From Abelmoschus esculentus (Eukaryota; Streptophyta; Magnoliopsida; Malvales; Malvaceae), in contig JAUCBN010000025.1 in NCBI GenBank assembly GCA_035048815.1, positions 12,796,501 through 12,860,500 on the forward strand: a DNA stretch of 64,000 nucleotides, written 5' to 3'. This document shows positions 45,738 to 57,802 of this stretch, in pieces (positions within the stretch are counted from its first letter, which is position 1; every line of letters begins with the position of its first letter). The notes under the pieces were generated by a model. The model searched no databases, was not told where the DNA came from, and saw nothing but the letters and a program-made list of their open reading frames with translations. Both the position numbers and the translations under genes were made by a program.

Positions 45738-46220
45738 TGACATAATCTCTTTCCTCTAATTTTTTTATATTATTAGAATTAGTTTAGTTTAGAGTTAAAT
45801 TTTTATTATATTTATCTTTAATTATTTTTCTTGTTTATGTTTAATTTTTAGGATAATAAGAAAGAATAAATGAGAAATAGTTCACAGCAGGAAAAGTGCT
45901 ACCGGGGCAGAAAATAGTGTCAGAAGCTGCAGCAGTCTCAACAGGAAGAAAAGTGTAACGGCTAGTCTGCCGAAATTCCCGCCGCGGAAGTAAAGGTTAA
46001 AACGGTTAACAAATGGCTAGTGGTTTAAACGGTTACAAGGTCGAAGCCTATATAAACATTTCCTTCCTCTTGAACTATTCACTCTTGCATTCTTGATTTC
46101 TTTAGATTTACTTGCTAATCTCTTTCTCACAATACTCTCTGTCTATTTACAAGATTTCTCAGAATTTTTAGAACCTTTCCAAGAAACTCTCCAGGATCCT
46201 CAATTCTCCAATACTCATAC
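45738..46220 (+). other. Linker between protease and ORF2 in element 3
   Basis: Non-coding, collinear with 14623-15086, including the AACGGCTAGTCTGCCGAAAT phrase and a TATATAAAC box near 46051. Confidence 0.6.
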
Positions 46221-47492
46221 ATGGCTGCATACAACAGATTCGCCCCAGCCATTTTTGAAGACCGTTTCAACAGGTTCTTCATTGCTCGGCAGCTATGGGA
46301 AGAGTAAGGATTCCAACACTCCGATGAGGAAAATTTCGGCATTGAGCATTACTTGTTCGACAAGATCAAATATCAAGATTGACATATCTTTTACCTACAA
46401 CCAAGCCAGGCCAATGCCACAGTTGTACAGGAATTCTATGCGCACGGGCCAAGAAAGGATTCTCTATATGTTCACTGCCGAGGCAGGCCTGTCAAACTTG
46501 ATGCCGAGACAATCAACCTATTCTACGACCTTACACCTGAATGTGATGTCCATGCTGAATTCATGGAGGAAATCACCAACGAAGATTATGAGCTGATAAA
46601 AGACGACCTTTGCTACGAGAATACTCATTGGGAAATTGGTGCCCATAGAGGATCGGTAGCAAGGCAAACTCTTAAGCCCGAGGCCAAGCTTTGGAACACC
46701 TTTGTCAAAAGACGCCTCATCCCAACCTCCCACAATAGCATGGTGGACCGAAGGAGATTGGTGCTCATTCAATCCATCATCAACAAACGGAGCATCAATG
46801 TTGGAGAAATAATTTTAAAGGAGATATATGAATGCGGTAAGAAAGATAGAGGACCTTTATATTTTCATTGTTTAATTACTGGTATTTGTACTACTGTAGG
46901 TGTACCAATGGCAAAAACGAATGAATTCACAGCCCATAGACAAGGGTAGACTAGAGACTTCTGCCACAAAATCATGCAGATCACAAAAGCAGAGCCAGTC
47001 CAGGGAACTCCTCAGTAGTTCACTGCTGACACAGCTGCCGGGGCCCAATACACAGCGGACATGCCTGACACTGCCCACACCACTATCGTAGCAGACCCAT
47101 ACCAGGAGATACTTCAAAGGATGAAAGCTATGGATCTTAGGCAGCAACGATACATGGAGTATCAGAGGGACTTCAACAGCACACTTGCCCAAATGATGCT
47201 CCATAACTTTCCCAGCCAAGGGGTGCAGTTTCCAGAATTCCCTACTAATATGTTCGTAACAGTTGCACCCTACACAGAGACAACTCCAGATCCAGGAGGA
47301 CCGAGGCCATTCTTCCCCACTGGCCCTCAGCAACAATTTCATGTAGTTGGCCCGTCTAGGGCAGCAGACTCTGCCGTGGCATCATCTACTAGCAGACGAC
47401 CATCAAAGAGGAGGGCAGTCTTCAGCACTCCACCAAGATCCCCTATCATCATGGGCAGTCTATCAACAGAGATAGATGCCTATGTACATTAG
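46221..47492 (+). pseudogene. ORF2 of Athila-like element 3, 3'-truncated
   Basis: One frame from MAAYNRFAPAIFEDRFNRFF with four internal stops (EE*G, YQD*HIF, QG*TRDF, PQ*FTAD). The continuous stretch across VADPYQEILQRMKAMDLRQQ shows that the transposon-protein-like domain and the MDLRQQ tail form one protein. This decides the frame question left by the element 1 copy. The tail keeps SRRPSKRRA. It is cut at about residue 424 by the junction with the inverted LTR. Function unknown. Confidence 0.75.
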
Positions 47493-47496
47493 CAGA

Positions 47497-48343
47497 GATA
47501 GGCCGAGTTAGTGTTTCCCGATTGAAACACCGTACTTATTCCTTTAGTGAATCTAACTCTCTCGATATTAGATAAATGGATTACTCACAAACTTCTATCT
47601 CGAGCTTCGATGCAAGAACAAGGAATGACAAAGAATAAGAAAACCTTGATATTTTATCGCATTGAAACAAGAAAGCAAAGTACAATTTTCTTCCACAACT
47701 ACTCCACAAACTAACCTAAACCCCAAGGGGACGATGGAGGAGTTTAGGGTTTTCTATGAACACTTGATTTCGAGATGTCTCCTCTCTACATAGGCTATGG
47801 TTTATATAGGCTTGGCCTAGGGCAAATCCTTCCAAAGTAGGAATACAACTTGGAGTAAAACACAAGTTAAGTACATAAATAAAAGATATTTATTTTATTT
47901 CCTAGTTTATTCCTATAAGGATTCTTTTCCCACGTGGCCTTTGACCTTTCGTGTGTTTCCTTGCTCCGATTTCTATGCTGCTTGTCTTAAAACGTCCACC
48001 TTATTTTTCTCTTCAGATCGCCTATCATATCGACATTTGCTCTTCAGGTGTAGCCGCGACCTTCAATTGCTGCCGAGGCGGGTACTAATCTGCATTCCAG
48101 TTTCGGCTTCCAGCATCCATCTTCTTGTTTAGAAATTACTATGATGTAGTTTTCTGTCTAAGAAAGAAAACCATCAAATGCATCTGTTTTATGCCAAATA
48201 ATAGATAAATTCATGAATTGAGTATCGGGATGCTGAAATATGGAAATAAGTAGAATTATCCAATATTGCCATTAAATCTGTCTTTATTAGCAATAAACGA
48301 GTGGGAACATGATATAAAAATGAGGACTTTTGGGCACTCATCA
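47497..48343 (-). repeat. 3' LTR fragment of element 4
   Basis: Collinear with 50160-51019 and starting TGATGAGTGCCCAAAAGTCC on the minus strand. It is cut at the junction with element 3 ORF2 near 47495. Confidence 0.85.
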
Positions 48344-49630
48344 CACCCCCAAACTCGAACTATTGCTTGTCCTCGAGCAATGCAAAAGATAGATTTACCG
48401 TCCTGCCTGCCGCGGCAGAATTCCTTTCTTGACTCGGCCTCTTCTAGGTTCTAGGAATTCCTCAAAACTGGACTATGAGTCTTGGTGAGTGTGTGTGTAG
48501 TTGTGTCAAAGTTGATTATCTAAGTTCTAATCCTTTTTCTAGCTCAAGACTTCCGACTAAGATTTTCTTCAATTATTTTTCTTTTTCCCTATTTGGTATA
48601 TAAATATATATTGCTATATACTTATATTGTTTAAGCCAGTTTTCGGGCACCTCAAGTGTTAACTACTCTTACTAGAGCCAATTTCGGGCACCTCTAGTAA
48701 GTGGGAAAAAGATTAAGTCCTAGATCCAGTGATAGGTACCTCTATGGACTAACTAGAGCCGGTGATAGGCACCTCTAGTTAAAATCTAAGCCTAAGCCCT
48801 TATTGCTTTTCAAAGAAAAGAACTTTTAAAAATCAACTAAGACTAGCAGTGTTTATAGATTTTTCAGGCTCATAATCTAATCCTAAGTACTAATCCTAAG
48901 AGACCTTTCTGATTTCAAGTCTGGTGAATGGTGCATACTGCTGCGGCGGCTGGAGAATATATTGTTGCCGAGGCAGTCTCAATAAAATTCAACATACTTA
49001 AAAAAATTGCATAAAACTGTAATTGTTGTAAAGACAAAATTTAAAGCAGTAGTAGGATAATCCGAATAATTTCCATACATGGCATATATTTTTATAAGGC
49101 AGAAAATAGGATTAATACTCCCCCAAACTCGAGGGATGCATTTTCCTCAATGCATGTATCTGAGCATAAGGCAACAATAAAAGACAAGATAAAAATTAAG
49201 AGACAAGGAAAAGATAAACCAATATTTATATATCGCGTCTTGGCCTCTTCTGTATCCTGAGGGTCATTAGTTTGTGTGGAGTTTGTTGAGAAAGAAACTA
49301 AAAACTGTACTGGAAAACAATAATGAAGTATGAAATAAAACGAGGAAGAAGAAGTTCTAGGGATGCAAACCCGCCGTCACTTGCATTTGGGCGGCTAGCC
49401 GCCTTGGCCGTTTCTTAGGTGGGACGGTGACCTTGATTTCAGGGTCATTTTATGTGCAAAATGACTTCTCCTTCTTGGATTTCCTTCCTAAAAAAATAAC
49501 TCAAACATAATTAAACTTATTTCATAAGGAAAATAACTCAAAAATAATTAAACTAATTTCCTAAGATAGTAGTGCAAGAAAAATAAAAAGGAAAGCTGGA
49601 ATCGCCAATCCCCGACAATAGCGCCAAATC
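48344..49630 (-). other. Interior of element 4: conserved non-coding block only
   Basis: It begins at the LTR with the terminal PPT cassette (48344-48384). The GGTGCCCGAAATTGGCTC-type repeats follow (48640-48784), then the inner cassette (49119-49156). All are on the minus strand and in the same order and spacing as in elements 1 and 2. The rest, including 49240-49600, shows no gag or ORF2. The element is a very small non-autonomous derivative. Confidence 0.75.
49609..49626 (-). other. Primer binding site of element 4
   Basis: On the minus strand TGGCGCTATTGTCGGGGA, close to the Athila tRNA-Asp site, seven bases from the LTR end CCTCCATCA. Confidence 0.8.
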
Positions 49631-51019
49631 TGATGGAGGCTAGAAAGTCCTGCTTTTATGATGAAGCATTCTTCCTTCCACCTTTTGTCAGATTGTAGTA
49701 TTTAAGATGTCGAACCCACGAGGATTGGCTTTACTTATACAATTTATTCTTCTTGCACAATGGAAAAGTAAAGACACAGATGATTGAGTTGGATTATAAC
49801 TAAGGAAACTAGTTAAAGCAAAAAAGATAAATGATCAAGAAATCAAGGATGGAAAAGTGGGGTAGGTTAGAGTGCTTTGTAGTGTGGATTCAATTGACTT
49901 GTTTCTGTCCAATGCAATCGCACAACAATGCCTCAGCAGTACTGCAGATTACTGCCTCGACAGCGATGATGCTTGTCCGCCGCGGCAATCTCTTGCTCTT
50001 GGGTAGATTTTATCAAAGTTCGGCACAGTGTCCTTTGATGACTCCGCTTATCTCTAAGTCAAAGTACTGTTGATGACCAGTCCATGATGATACCTCTCGG
50101 CGTGAATCAATTATAATCACCAACCAATCACACACTTCTTTTAGCCGCTGAAACTCTTAACCTATCTCTAGGCTGAGTTAGTGTTTCCCGATTGAAACAC
50201 CGTACTTATTCCTTTCGTGAATCTAACTCTCTCGATATTAGATAAATGGATTACTCATAAAATTCTCTCTTGAACTTGGATGCAAGAACAAGGAATGGCA
50301 AAGAATAAGCAAACCTTGATATTTTATTGCATTGAAACAAGAAAACAAAGTACAATTTTCTTCCATAACTACTCCACAAACTAACCTAAACCCCAAGGGG
50401 ACGATGGAGGAGTTTAGGGTTTTCTATGAACACTTGATTTCGAGATATCTCCTCTCTACATAGGCTATGGTTTATATAGGCTTGGCCTAGGGCAAACCTT
50501 TCCAAAGTAGGAATACAACTTGGAGTAAAACACAAGTTAAGTACATAAATAAAAGATATTTATTTTATTTCCTAGTTTATTCCTATAAGGATTGTTTTCC
50601 CACGTGGACTTTGACCTTGACTTTTCGTGTGTTTTCCAGCTCCGATTTCTATTTCGCTTGTCTTAAAACTTCCACCTTATTTTTTTCTTCAGATCGCCTA
50701 TCATATCGACATTTGCTCTTTAGATGCTGCCGCGGCCTTCAATTGCTACCGAGGCGGGTACTAATCTGCATTCCAGTTTTGGCTTCCAGCATCCATCTTC
50801 TTGTTTGGCAATTCCTATGATGCAGTTTCCTGTCTAAGAAAGAAAACCATCAAACGCATCTGTTTTATGCCAAATAATAGATAAATTCATGAATTGAGTA
50901 TTGGGATGCTGAAATATGGAAATAAGTAGAATTATCCAATATTGTCATTAAATCTGTCTTTATTAGCAATAAACGAGTGGGAACATGATATAAAAATGAG
51001 GACTTTTGGGCACTCATCA
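49631..51019 (-). repeat. 5' LTR of element 4
   Basis: 1389 bp, TGATGAGTGCCC to CCTCCATCA on the minus strand. Its end differs completely from the CGCAACA end of elements 1-3, although the middle (TCGCACAACAATGCC region) is shared. Confidence 0.85.
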
Positions 51020-51984
51020 TGTTGCATTTTGGCTTTTAGTCTAATATTGTGTGATAGGAGTAGTACTGTCACATCCAAATTGATAGGAGTAGTATTGACA
51101 CCGAACACCAAGGTGAGATAATTCATGTTGAGAGTAGTATCAACACGCGTATGCTTTGGGAGTAGTACTAACATACGGTTGCCCACTTATCCTAACGATT
51201 TGGAGTAGTACAAATCAGATCACTAGCACCAATATAAGTTTATGTTTTTCATTTTTAATTGCAAGTGTTATATTCTATTAGTCTTTGCTAGGTGAATAGC
51301 ATGTTAGCATTGTTTTTACTAAAAAAACATATGGAAACTTTAAAAGGGATTTATCGGTAAATTATGTTGGCATGTGAGCCATGATTTTGTTAACACTTGT
51401 TGGTTTTTACTGTTGGCATTGATGGTCATGTTTACATTTTTTTTAAAAAAGCATGACATTTTTTACTTTGATAAGATTGAGTATTTATGGACTGCATTGT
51501 AAGTGATGTTGGAAATGTTTTATTACCCTCACTAAGCTTCAAACTTAACCTCTCTTTTTCCTTGCAATGCAGATAAGTAAGTGTTGGAAGTAAATGGAAA
51601 GAAAATGCATCGTACGTGCCTATTTTAGTATTACTTTAGCTCAAGTATGCTTTTTCTTAAATTATGAACTTCGGTAGTTGAGAACAACTGAATAGAGAAA
51701 TTTTGAGTTTGGATTCTGTTTTTTGGACATATTGATTTGAGTTACCTTTATATGTTGAGTATTTGAATTTTGATGAGACTTATGAAGCATGTTATACTAT
51801 GTTCTCTTATGTTTGAATCACATTGTGAACCATGTGCTTTATATATGAAATTAGGCAACAAACATCTAGAGTTAATGTTTGAAGTGTGAATTATGCCTAT
51901 AAGGTCTTATATGCATCCAGAGAACCTTAATTTTTTGTTTAAGACATGAAACATGAGAAATCTGCATTTTCTAGGCAGGGGTTC

Positions 51985-52318
51985 TGATACCTGTTCATAG
52001 GGTATCAATACCTAGGCAAAAACACGATGGTTTTCTGGAAAAATTAGCCTAGGTATCGAAACCACATGAACTAGTTTCGAAACAGTTTGATGAAAACAGG
52101 TAGGTGTTTCGATAAACTTGACTTTGGTATCGATAAAAAGTTTTACAGTTTCAAATCGTATCGATATGGGGTCATGGCTATATCGAAACACGGTCTTGTC
52201 TCGCAGGACATTGGTCTAGTTATCGAAAGCGTATTGAAACATTTAAATCTTGTTTCGATACCCTTTTTGTCTTCGCATCGGTATCGATACTAGGACTAGG
52301 CGTTTCGATACCTCTGTC
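51985..52318 (+). repeat. Cluster of TATCGATA-type palindromes in the solo LTR
   Basis: Within about 330 bp there are three exact TATCGATA cores (52129, 52160, 52282) and many variants such as GGTATCAATACC, GGTATCGAAACC and GTTTCGATACC in both orientations. A similar cluster is found in the unrelated LTR at 56575-58679. Confidence 0.8.
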
Positions 52319-52756
52319 AGTTAAAGTGGTTATATGCTGAAGGATAACTTGAAATCTTCACATTTTAGTCACTAAACATCTAGTAATCAATTAAGTGAAT
52401 TGTAGACCTCGTGCTAAGCTAAAATCTGATACATAAGTATATAATGAACTTAATTTAATATTGGTAAACTTAGTTTCACAATTAGAGTACAAATTTCTGA
52501 AAATTTATAATTAGGTCCATAAAACTTTTTCGGTCTAATTAGGACTCGTTTCACATTTAATTTCCGCTACAATTGAACTCAGTCCTTGCATGAACATGTA
52601 AGATCTAAATAAAGCATCTAGATAAGAAAAAAATATGATCGTTTATCGGGGCGAGTCTCCGGATTTGCCTCAGTATTCCCCGTGTAGCACGTTCAAGTCG
52701 GGTGGTGTCTAGACCGAGTCGAGGGGTTACATGCATGAAATTAAATGAGTTTTAGA

Positions 52757-54016
52757 TACTAATTTAAGTAAAAAACAGTAAGTAATCCACATGCACCCCT
52801 CTAACACATGCATCAAATGCATAAACTGGTAAAAACCACTTTTCTTATGTTTTCAATACAAAATTGTGGGAGCATCATATGTATATAAAAACCTTTAGAA
52901 AAAATCTCATGAGCATTGAAACACATCCATATTCACATAGGCACAAATATAACACGAGCATGACTAAACATATAGTAAAAATGAGGTATAATATGGGAAC
53001 CTTTAAGAAAGCAATAATTTAAACTTACTTCCGAGTATATGGAGGTTTTTCACAACTTCCATAAACCCTCAAAACTTTGAAAATAAATTTAAAACCATGC
53101 AAAATTGGCAGCCCTCATAATCCACTCACCGATTTACCGAAACTTGCTCGATAAGTCGCCCGAAAACACAATTCGTCTTTCCAATCTCCTTCAAACTTGT
53201 TCCTCTACCTCTTGACCTAATTCAAGCATCAGAACCATAGGACATAGTGCATTATAACACACCCAAACATCCCTCAAGTCGTACCAATACATGACAGCCC
53301 CTAAAAATGCCATAAAACCTAACCGAAACTCACCAAAAACCTCTCCAAACACCACCTAAACCTTATGTACGAGATTAGATACTTAAAAGACATCTTAATT
53401 AGATCTAAAAAAATTCAGGATTCATGTATTTAGGCATAAAAAACAGCCATGTAAAATCCTTAAACGAAGATCAAGAAAGTAATGGAAATTTTATCAAGAA
53501 AAGCGATTTTATTGATTCAAGACTTTAAAGATTGATGCAATCAGCCAAGAACTTAGGAATTTTATTAAAGAGATTTAGTTTTTAGATGTTTGAATGATTC
53601 TCTCCTCCAAAATTGATCCAACCCCTTCCAAGGTTTAAAAACAAGTAAAACCTAAGAAAAACGAAGAAATTTTGAAGAAGAAAAATATAAAGAATTAACC
53701 AAATGAATTTTTATTGAAAATATTGGTGTTTACCTTTGAAAATGTGATGGAGTGATTTCCCAAAAGAGAATTCTAAATTCTAAAAAAATAGGTTTTTAGG
53801 ATTAATATTAATTTATTTGAGTTATTAATTAAAATTATGGGTTATGAGTTATTAAAATAGGCCCTTCAAAGGTTTAGATCAGCTAGGATTAGGATTGGAT
53901 CAAAGTACCTTAAAGATTCAAAGTTTTGGCTTAATTTATAAAATTATCCTCATCTTTTCGAATTTTACAAAATAGTCACTAATTTCAAAAATTATCCTCA
54001 TTTTTGGGGCGTTACA
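52757..54016 (-). repeat. Copy 4 of the TGTAAC long-LTR family, inverted, truncated
   Basis: It reads on the minus strand from TGTAACGCCCCAAAAATGAG (54016) through the LTR to about 52757. It is nearly the mirror of copy 2 across the copy 3 insertion site. It contains the uninterrupted version of the site where the transducing element inserted in copy 1 (TGAATGATTCTCTCCTCC near 53595). Confidence 0.75.
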
Positions 54017-54163
54017 TAGCCAATTAATTTTATATTTTCCATATATTTTTTCAAGAGTGAACCTTCAATTTTTTTATTACCATATAAATAGGTAGTGGGT
54101 GATTACATAGAGATTAATTAGGAAAGAAAAAATAATATGAAAAATATAAAATTAGTTGGCTAA
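54017..54163. mobile_element. Small MITE with TA flanks
   Basis: About 147 bp with inverted arms of about 35 bp (TAGCCAATTAATTTTATATT on the left; complement of TAGCCAACTAATTTTATATT on the right). If the TA at each end is the duplication it would be a Tc1/mariner-type MITE. It directly abuts the end of LTR copy 4. Confidence 0.6.
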
Positions 54164-56574
54164 ATTTTAGTGGATATGGACCATGAATGACGTGGTGAAA
54201 TTGATCCATAAAATTAATTAGGACAAGGTTGTCAAAAGCTGTCAAACATATTTTTTTTTATTTTTGTCTTAACTCAGAAATAAGTATCTAACTATACACT
54301 TTTTTCCGAAATAGGTGCCTAATATTTTTTTGGCTGAAATAGGTGCCTAAAGTTTCATTCTGTTAGTGTTTTAAGGTAACACCGTTTAAAAAATTTGTTT
54401 AACGAATAAATAGGTGTTCAAACTATATATTTTTTTGAGATATATTCCTAATGTTTTTTTATTGAAATAAGTGCTCAAACTATATAATTTTTTCATGAAT
54501 AAGTTATATTAAATTATTGAAAAAATTTATTAATTTTAATATTAATTTGAAGTTATAAATTTTAATTTTCTAAGGTCAGTACGAAAAATAAAATTTTTTA
54601 AGATAAAATAAAGTTCTCATCAAACCCTTTTAGACATTAAACAAAATAATACGGAAGAAAATTTTTAAATATAATGTGAACTCAAAATTTTATACAATAT
54701 TAAAAATATTTTGATATACAAATTTATTTAATTTAAATTTTTTTAAAATTTTCAAGATCTAAGTTAAATAAAATATATATAACTCGTGTATTAAAATAAA
54801 TTAATAACGTTTAAAAGTTAGATATATTAAATAAAATATATTTTTAATAGTGCTATATTCAAAATCCAAATGTGAAATACTTATGATTAAATTGAATTAA
54901 ATTAAAACTTAAAAATAAATATTATGACTAAAATATAATATTTTAAATAGAACATTACATAAAAACTAATTAATTTCAAACCTAAAAAATAATCTCTCCA
55001 CAATTCTATCATTGCCCAATTTCCTAACTAATTATTATTTTTTTTCTTTTTTAATTAAAATGGACAAAGGAATAGAAAGAATTCACCTATTTTTTTAGAT
55101 TGGTAGAATTATTTAGCTCTTCATGCTTTAGATATTTTTTTATTTATATCTTTAACGTTCTTTTTTAGATTTTAATTTAATTCAATTGAATTCTACTTTA
55201 GGTTAATTTAATTGAGATTCGTCATTTAATGTTAGAGTTATATAATTAGGTGTGTAATTTATGCTTATAGTTTAATTAGATATTTCAATTGAGTTCTAAA
55301 ATTTTATTTTTAACCAAAATTAGTCTTTATTTATTTTATATATATATTTTAATTTAGTCAAATATTTTTAATATGATCGTATTTTTATTCATGCTAGTTC
55401 CTAAAATTTTATTTTCACTGAAATTGACATTTCTTTATTTCTATTTTTTTATAATTTACTTCAATATTTTAAATAACAATGATATTTTTGTTCATTCTAA
55501 TGACTAATATTTATTTTAAATGTGATTCTTATTCGTGAAAGACATTAAATAATTCACTAAAAATGACCCAATCCAAAGCAAATCGACTGTTTGTATCAAA
55601 TTCAAATTTAGTATGAATTCGAAACCCGAATTAACCTAACTTAAAATGAACTTGACATGAAATGAACCCGATTTGAAGTCTACTCGAACCCGAATTAAGC
55701 CGTCAATCAATTGATTCAGACTCGAACTGTCTTAACCCGACATGATATTGACCCGCACCCAACCTAAATCGAATCAAAAACATCAAATCGATCTAAAATG
55801 ATATATATATTCGATTCAACATGATCTGATAGAACCCGACCTAAAACTCATCCGATTACCTGCTTTATCCTAATAACAAGTAATCTTGTTTCAATTTTTT
55901 TTTTAAAAACTTTATATAACCTGAATCTATTGTGTAAACTATGTTTCTTCTTCCTTCTCATGTTCTGTAACTCTTATATACTTGCAGAAGGAGAAGAATG
56001 ATTCTAAATTTCTACTATACCTGTAAAAAAAACAGTAACAAGATTCTATCAAAAGAACGGTTTTCAGAAACCTAATTGCAGACAGATATAACATCCTTGA
56101 ATTCAGTAAACCTGTGAGAGAAGCTCTCACGTCGACCTTCCAACTCCCTTGTTCTCAAAATTTAGGTCGTTTCAACTCACAAAATCGTTTATAGGTTTTT
56201 TAATGAATCCCACTCTCACTGTTTTTAGATAATTTTTTCAAGTCATTTATTTATAGTTTCAAACTATATTTTAAGAATTTTTTTATTTATTTTTGTTCTT
56301 AAATTAATTTTACACGATTTACGTGTCATAATTGATTTTTGTAGGTAAATCATGCAGTGGAAATTTTCTTCATACATAAAGTCTAAACTAAAGACTATTT
56401 AAATAATTCTAAATTTCTTACTACTTGAATCAATCCGTTAAAAAATTATTCCCTGTTTTGATAATAAATATTTGATATATGAGTAGTATAAATATATATT
56501 TGGATAAACTACATAAATAGTCATAAAATTTTTAAAAATTTGTATTTTTACCATAAAATTTTTAAAATTTATGA
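54164..56574. other. AT-rich intergenic region
   Basis: No convincing gene. It holds a half-copy relative of the 28865 MITE (GGACCATGAATGACGTGGTG near 54180). Three spaced AAATAGGTGCCTAA-like phrases lie at 54310-54480. A degenerate stretch rich in AACCCGA and its complement lies at about 55565-55870, probably an old repeat. Confidence 0.55.
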
Positions 56575-57127
56575 TGTAACACCCGACCCGGATGTCACAT
56601 TGGGCCTCCGGCCCAAAACCTGTATTTTAAAATTTCGTTCAAAAGCCCAACAAGTAAATCCAATTTCAAGTCCAAAATAATATCATAAAGTCCAAATCGG
56701 ATAAAAGTAAATTCCAATAGATAATAAGTAGTCGGAGCTCCAAAATATTACAAACCGTTTAAAAACATTCAACTCAAGTAAATAATAATAGAGTTACATT
56801 ACATAGGGTTCGACAAAGTACTAGCCCACTACATCTCTAATTGTACTCTGACACAAAGTCGTTGCTGAAATCCAAACCTTGATGGTGCTCCATGAACCGG
56901 CTTCACCTAACATACGCACGAAAACACATTTTGAACGCTGAGCTACGAAAGCTCAGTAGGTACGCCAAACTCGGCCAACATCATGCATATCATAAGCAGT
57001 AAAGCAGAACATATAAATATAGTGCATGATATGATGATCTAGCATGCTTGCCTACCACATGGCGTAAAAAATGTATAATAACGCACACAACATATACATG
57101 CCAAAATAGACAACAACACAAGGTAGT

Positions 57128-57255
57128 GAGGCCCGCGTCCACACAGCATTAGGATCCCACACTATGAGCAAGGCCCGCGTTCACACAATATCGGGATCCC
57201 ATACTCAAGGATGAGGCCCGCGTCCACACAGCATCGGGATCCTACATTCGGGATG
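57128..57255. repeat. Three tandem copies of a 42-43 bp unit in the LTR
   Basis: Units start at 57128, 57170 and 57213. They share RAGGCCCGCGTYCACACA and then GCATCGGGATCC-like ends. The unit is GC-rich in an AT-rich LTR. Confidence 0.85.
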
Positions 57256-57535
57256 GTCTTCAAATCATCACCCGGAATATTACATCGGATGGCTTTCGAC
57301 GTGTTGCAACACTTTTGGATATCCAGATTTCCATCAAACAAAGACCCGATACACACAAAAGATCCACCTAGGAACTTCTCATCAAAACATGTCAAGACTT
57401 AACATAACTTAGCCGTTCGGAGTTTATAACATCTATCTTGTGTTAACAATTCATTTCATTATTTATAAGATTCATTAGGACCCTTAATTCTCTTATCGAA
57501 CCTCAAGCAATACATAACTTGTCAAGTTTTCGCAG

Positions 57536-57802
57536 GGGTATCGATACCCTTAGTTGGGTATCGAAACACCCTGTATCGATACCCCCCAAAGAGGGTATCG
57601 AAACACTGGTATCGGTACAGGTATCGATACCCTTTGACCAATTCTAAAGTCAACGAAAAGGGGGATTATCGGCTTCGATACTGGTATCGAATCGAAGATG
57701 CCACTGAAGGGTTTGGTATCGAAACCTGTATCGATACCCCCTCCTTACTAGCCTATTTTTCCTCAGGGGTATCGATACACAGGTCACCGGTATCAATACC
57801 CC
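57536..57802. repeat. Cluster of GTATCGATAC palindromes in the chromovirus LTR
   Basis: Five exact TATCGATA cores (57539, 57573, 57621, 57729, 57769) and at least six variants (GGTATCGAAAC, GGTATCGGTAC, GGTATCAATACC) in about 265 bp. Confidence 0.85.

Larger units (their letters stand above)
41674..47494 (+). mobile_element. Athila-like element 3 (5' LTR to ORF2, truncated)
   Basis: A 5' LTR (41674-43030), PBS, gag-protease and ORF2 follow the same plan as element 2. It stops within ORF2 at about 47494, where an oppositely oriented LTR fragment of a relative begins. It has no 3' LTR of its own. Confidence 0.85.
47495..51019 (-). mobile_element. Athila-like element 4, inverted, reduced to LTRs and a non-coding interior
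   Basis: On the minus strand: 5' LTR (51019 to 49631), PBS, about 1.3 kb of interior with the conserved 3' block but no coding frame, PPT, and the first 847 bp of the 3' LTR (48343 to about 47497). LTR termini are TGATGAG..CCATCA, a divergent subtype. It meets element 3 head to head. No target duplication joins the outer ends of the pair. Confidence 0.78.
40157..52731 (+). mobile_element. Copy 3: 3.2-kb solo LTR (TGTAAC family), split by a composite insertion
   Basis: It starts CATAACGCCCC (expected TGTAACGCCCC, two transitions) and ends GTCGAGGGGTTACA. It is flanked by perfect TGCAT (40152-40156 and 52732-52736). With the insertion at 41674-51019 removed it is 3229 bp. No PBS or internal region follows, so it is a solo LTR. 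The distal part carries a cluster of TATCGATA-type palindromes. The parent element is not in the window; long LTRs with TGTAACGCCCC starts are common in plant Ty3/gypsy. Confidence 0.85.

Noticed and set aside
41674..51019. Whole composite as one retrotransposon with inverted LTRs
   Set aside because: LTR subtypes differ, no target duplication links the ends, and an internal junction cuts both an ORF and an LTR.
55565..55870. AACCCGA-rich stretch as a telomere-like repeat
   Set aside because: Not tandem CCCTAAA; spacing and sequence are irregular, more like an old degenerate dispersed repeat.
57536..57802. Regularly recurring palindromes as a CRISPR-like array
   Set aside because: Spacing is irregular, units vary, there are no cas genes, and the DNA is a plant LTR.
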